Shown here one piece after another: positions 63,952 through 64,000 of a stretch of 64,000 nt of DNA. Source of the DNA: Roseibium salinum (lineage in GTDB: Bacteria > Pseudomonadota > Alphaproteobacteria > Rhizobiales > Stappiaceae); contig NZ_JAPEVI010000003.1 of assembly GCF_026240905.1 (NCBI RefSeq), positions 4,743,930 through 4,807,929 on the forward strand. The letters run 5' to 3'. Below the pieces are notes generated by a model. That model was not told where the DNA came from. It searched no databases and saw only the letters and a program-made list of their open reading frames with translations. Numbering within the stretch: the stretch's first letter is position 1; each line of letters starts with the position of its first letter. Position numbers and translations under genes: made by a program.

Positions 63952-64000
63952 TCATCCCTGCGGCGTTTGCCGGTCCATCGCGTGGAACATCCGGCCGCCT
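63952..64000 (-). CDS. Possible C-terminal end of a gene (window edge)
   Basis: The minus strand reads GRMFHAMDRQTPQG and then a stop at 63952-63954. The bidirectional terminator beside it suggests a convergent gene continuing to the right. Only about 15 residues are visible, so no product can be named. Confidence 0.3.
   Translation of the reverse strand, partial: GGRMFHAMDRQTPQG

Overview
The window is about 64 kb of high-GC chromosome from an alphaproteobacterium. The order Hyphomicrobiales (Rhizobiales) fits best, and a Roseibium/Labrenzia-like member of Stappiaceae is my guess. The reasons are the petABC order, the prs / rplY / pth / ychF gene set, lgt followed by a MidA-type methyltransferase and pgeF, and the ilvE / MarR / OmpR-EnvZ-type cluster. 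The lineage comes from gene content, not from a database search. Most of the window is core or ordinary accessory chromosome. I found no prophage, CRISPR array, rRNA, tRNA or complete insertion sequence.

Layout. 1-3.3 kb: the 5' part of a metallophosphoesterase, two tiny tandem ORFs too short for normal gene finding, a Nudix hydrolase, a glutathionyl-hydroquinone reductase and a GNAT acetyltransferase. 3.3-10.2 kb: a minus-strand MoxR / DUF58 / BatA-DUF4159 / VWA-like membrane operon. 10.5-14.5 kb: DUF1285, CoA-type Nudix, DUF6111, CCA-adding enzyme and an HD-GYP protein. 14.5-16.9 kb: hemF, trmL and an orphan gene. 16.9-25.4 kb: two paralogous ABC exporters flanking a chemoreceptor, a GGDEF-EAL protein and a structured leader with a 24-codon ORF. 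25.7-28.4 kb: petABC (cytochrome bc1), closed by a strong terminator. 28.5-33.6 kb: HbpS/GlcG-like protein, mtnP, apt, bluB, GNAT, a dispersed inverted repeat, a MaoC pair and a small secreted protein. 33.6-33.9 kb: a MITE-like 300-bp palindromic element. 34-39 kb: NAD-dependent epimerase, SLC13/RCK permease, FAH-family hydrolase and an MFS permease. 39.3-42.1 kb: ychF, pth and rplY. 42.3-50.5 kb: a block containing a MOSC protein, a MarR regulator with a C-terminal Cys cluster and a striking palindromic operator, a His-rich periplasmic protein, and a cytosine deaminase with a BMP-type nucleoside ABC transporter. 50.8-59.6 kb: prs, a lipoprotein, an M24 peptidase gene with an apparent 3' frameshift, pgeF, midA, lgt, ubiK, ybjN, proC and a TetR regulator. 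59.6-64 kb: csaA, an EnvZ/OmpR-like pair, a MarR regulator and ilvE.

How the genes fit together. MtnP releases adenine from methylthioadenosine and Apt recycles it to AMP. The BMP transporter and cytosine deaminase suggest uptake and salvage of nucleosides or bases, and they lie beside prs, which makes PRPP. PetABC, HemF, BluB and UbiK serve respiration and cofactor supply. The HD-GYP protein and the GGDEF-EAL protein both act in c-di-GMP signalling; the EAL domain of the second has lost several catalytic residues.

The most interesting leads are the MarR operator with its Cys-cluster regulator and His-rich partner, the leader region with a short ORF and an anti-Shine-Dalgarno hairpin, the M24 frameshift, the MITE-like element and the two tandem micro-ORFs. 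I found no clearly new multigene system.
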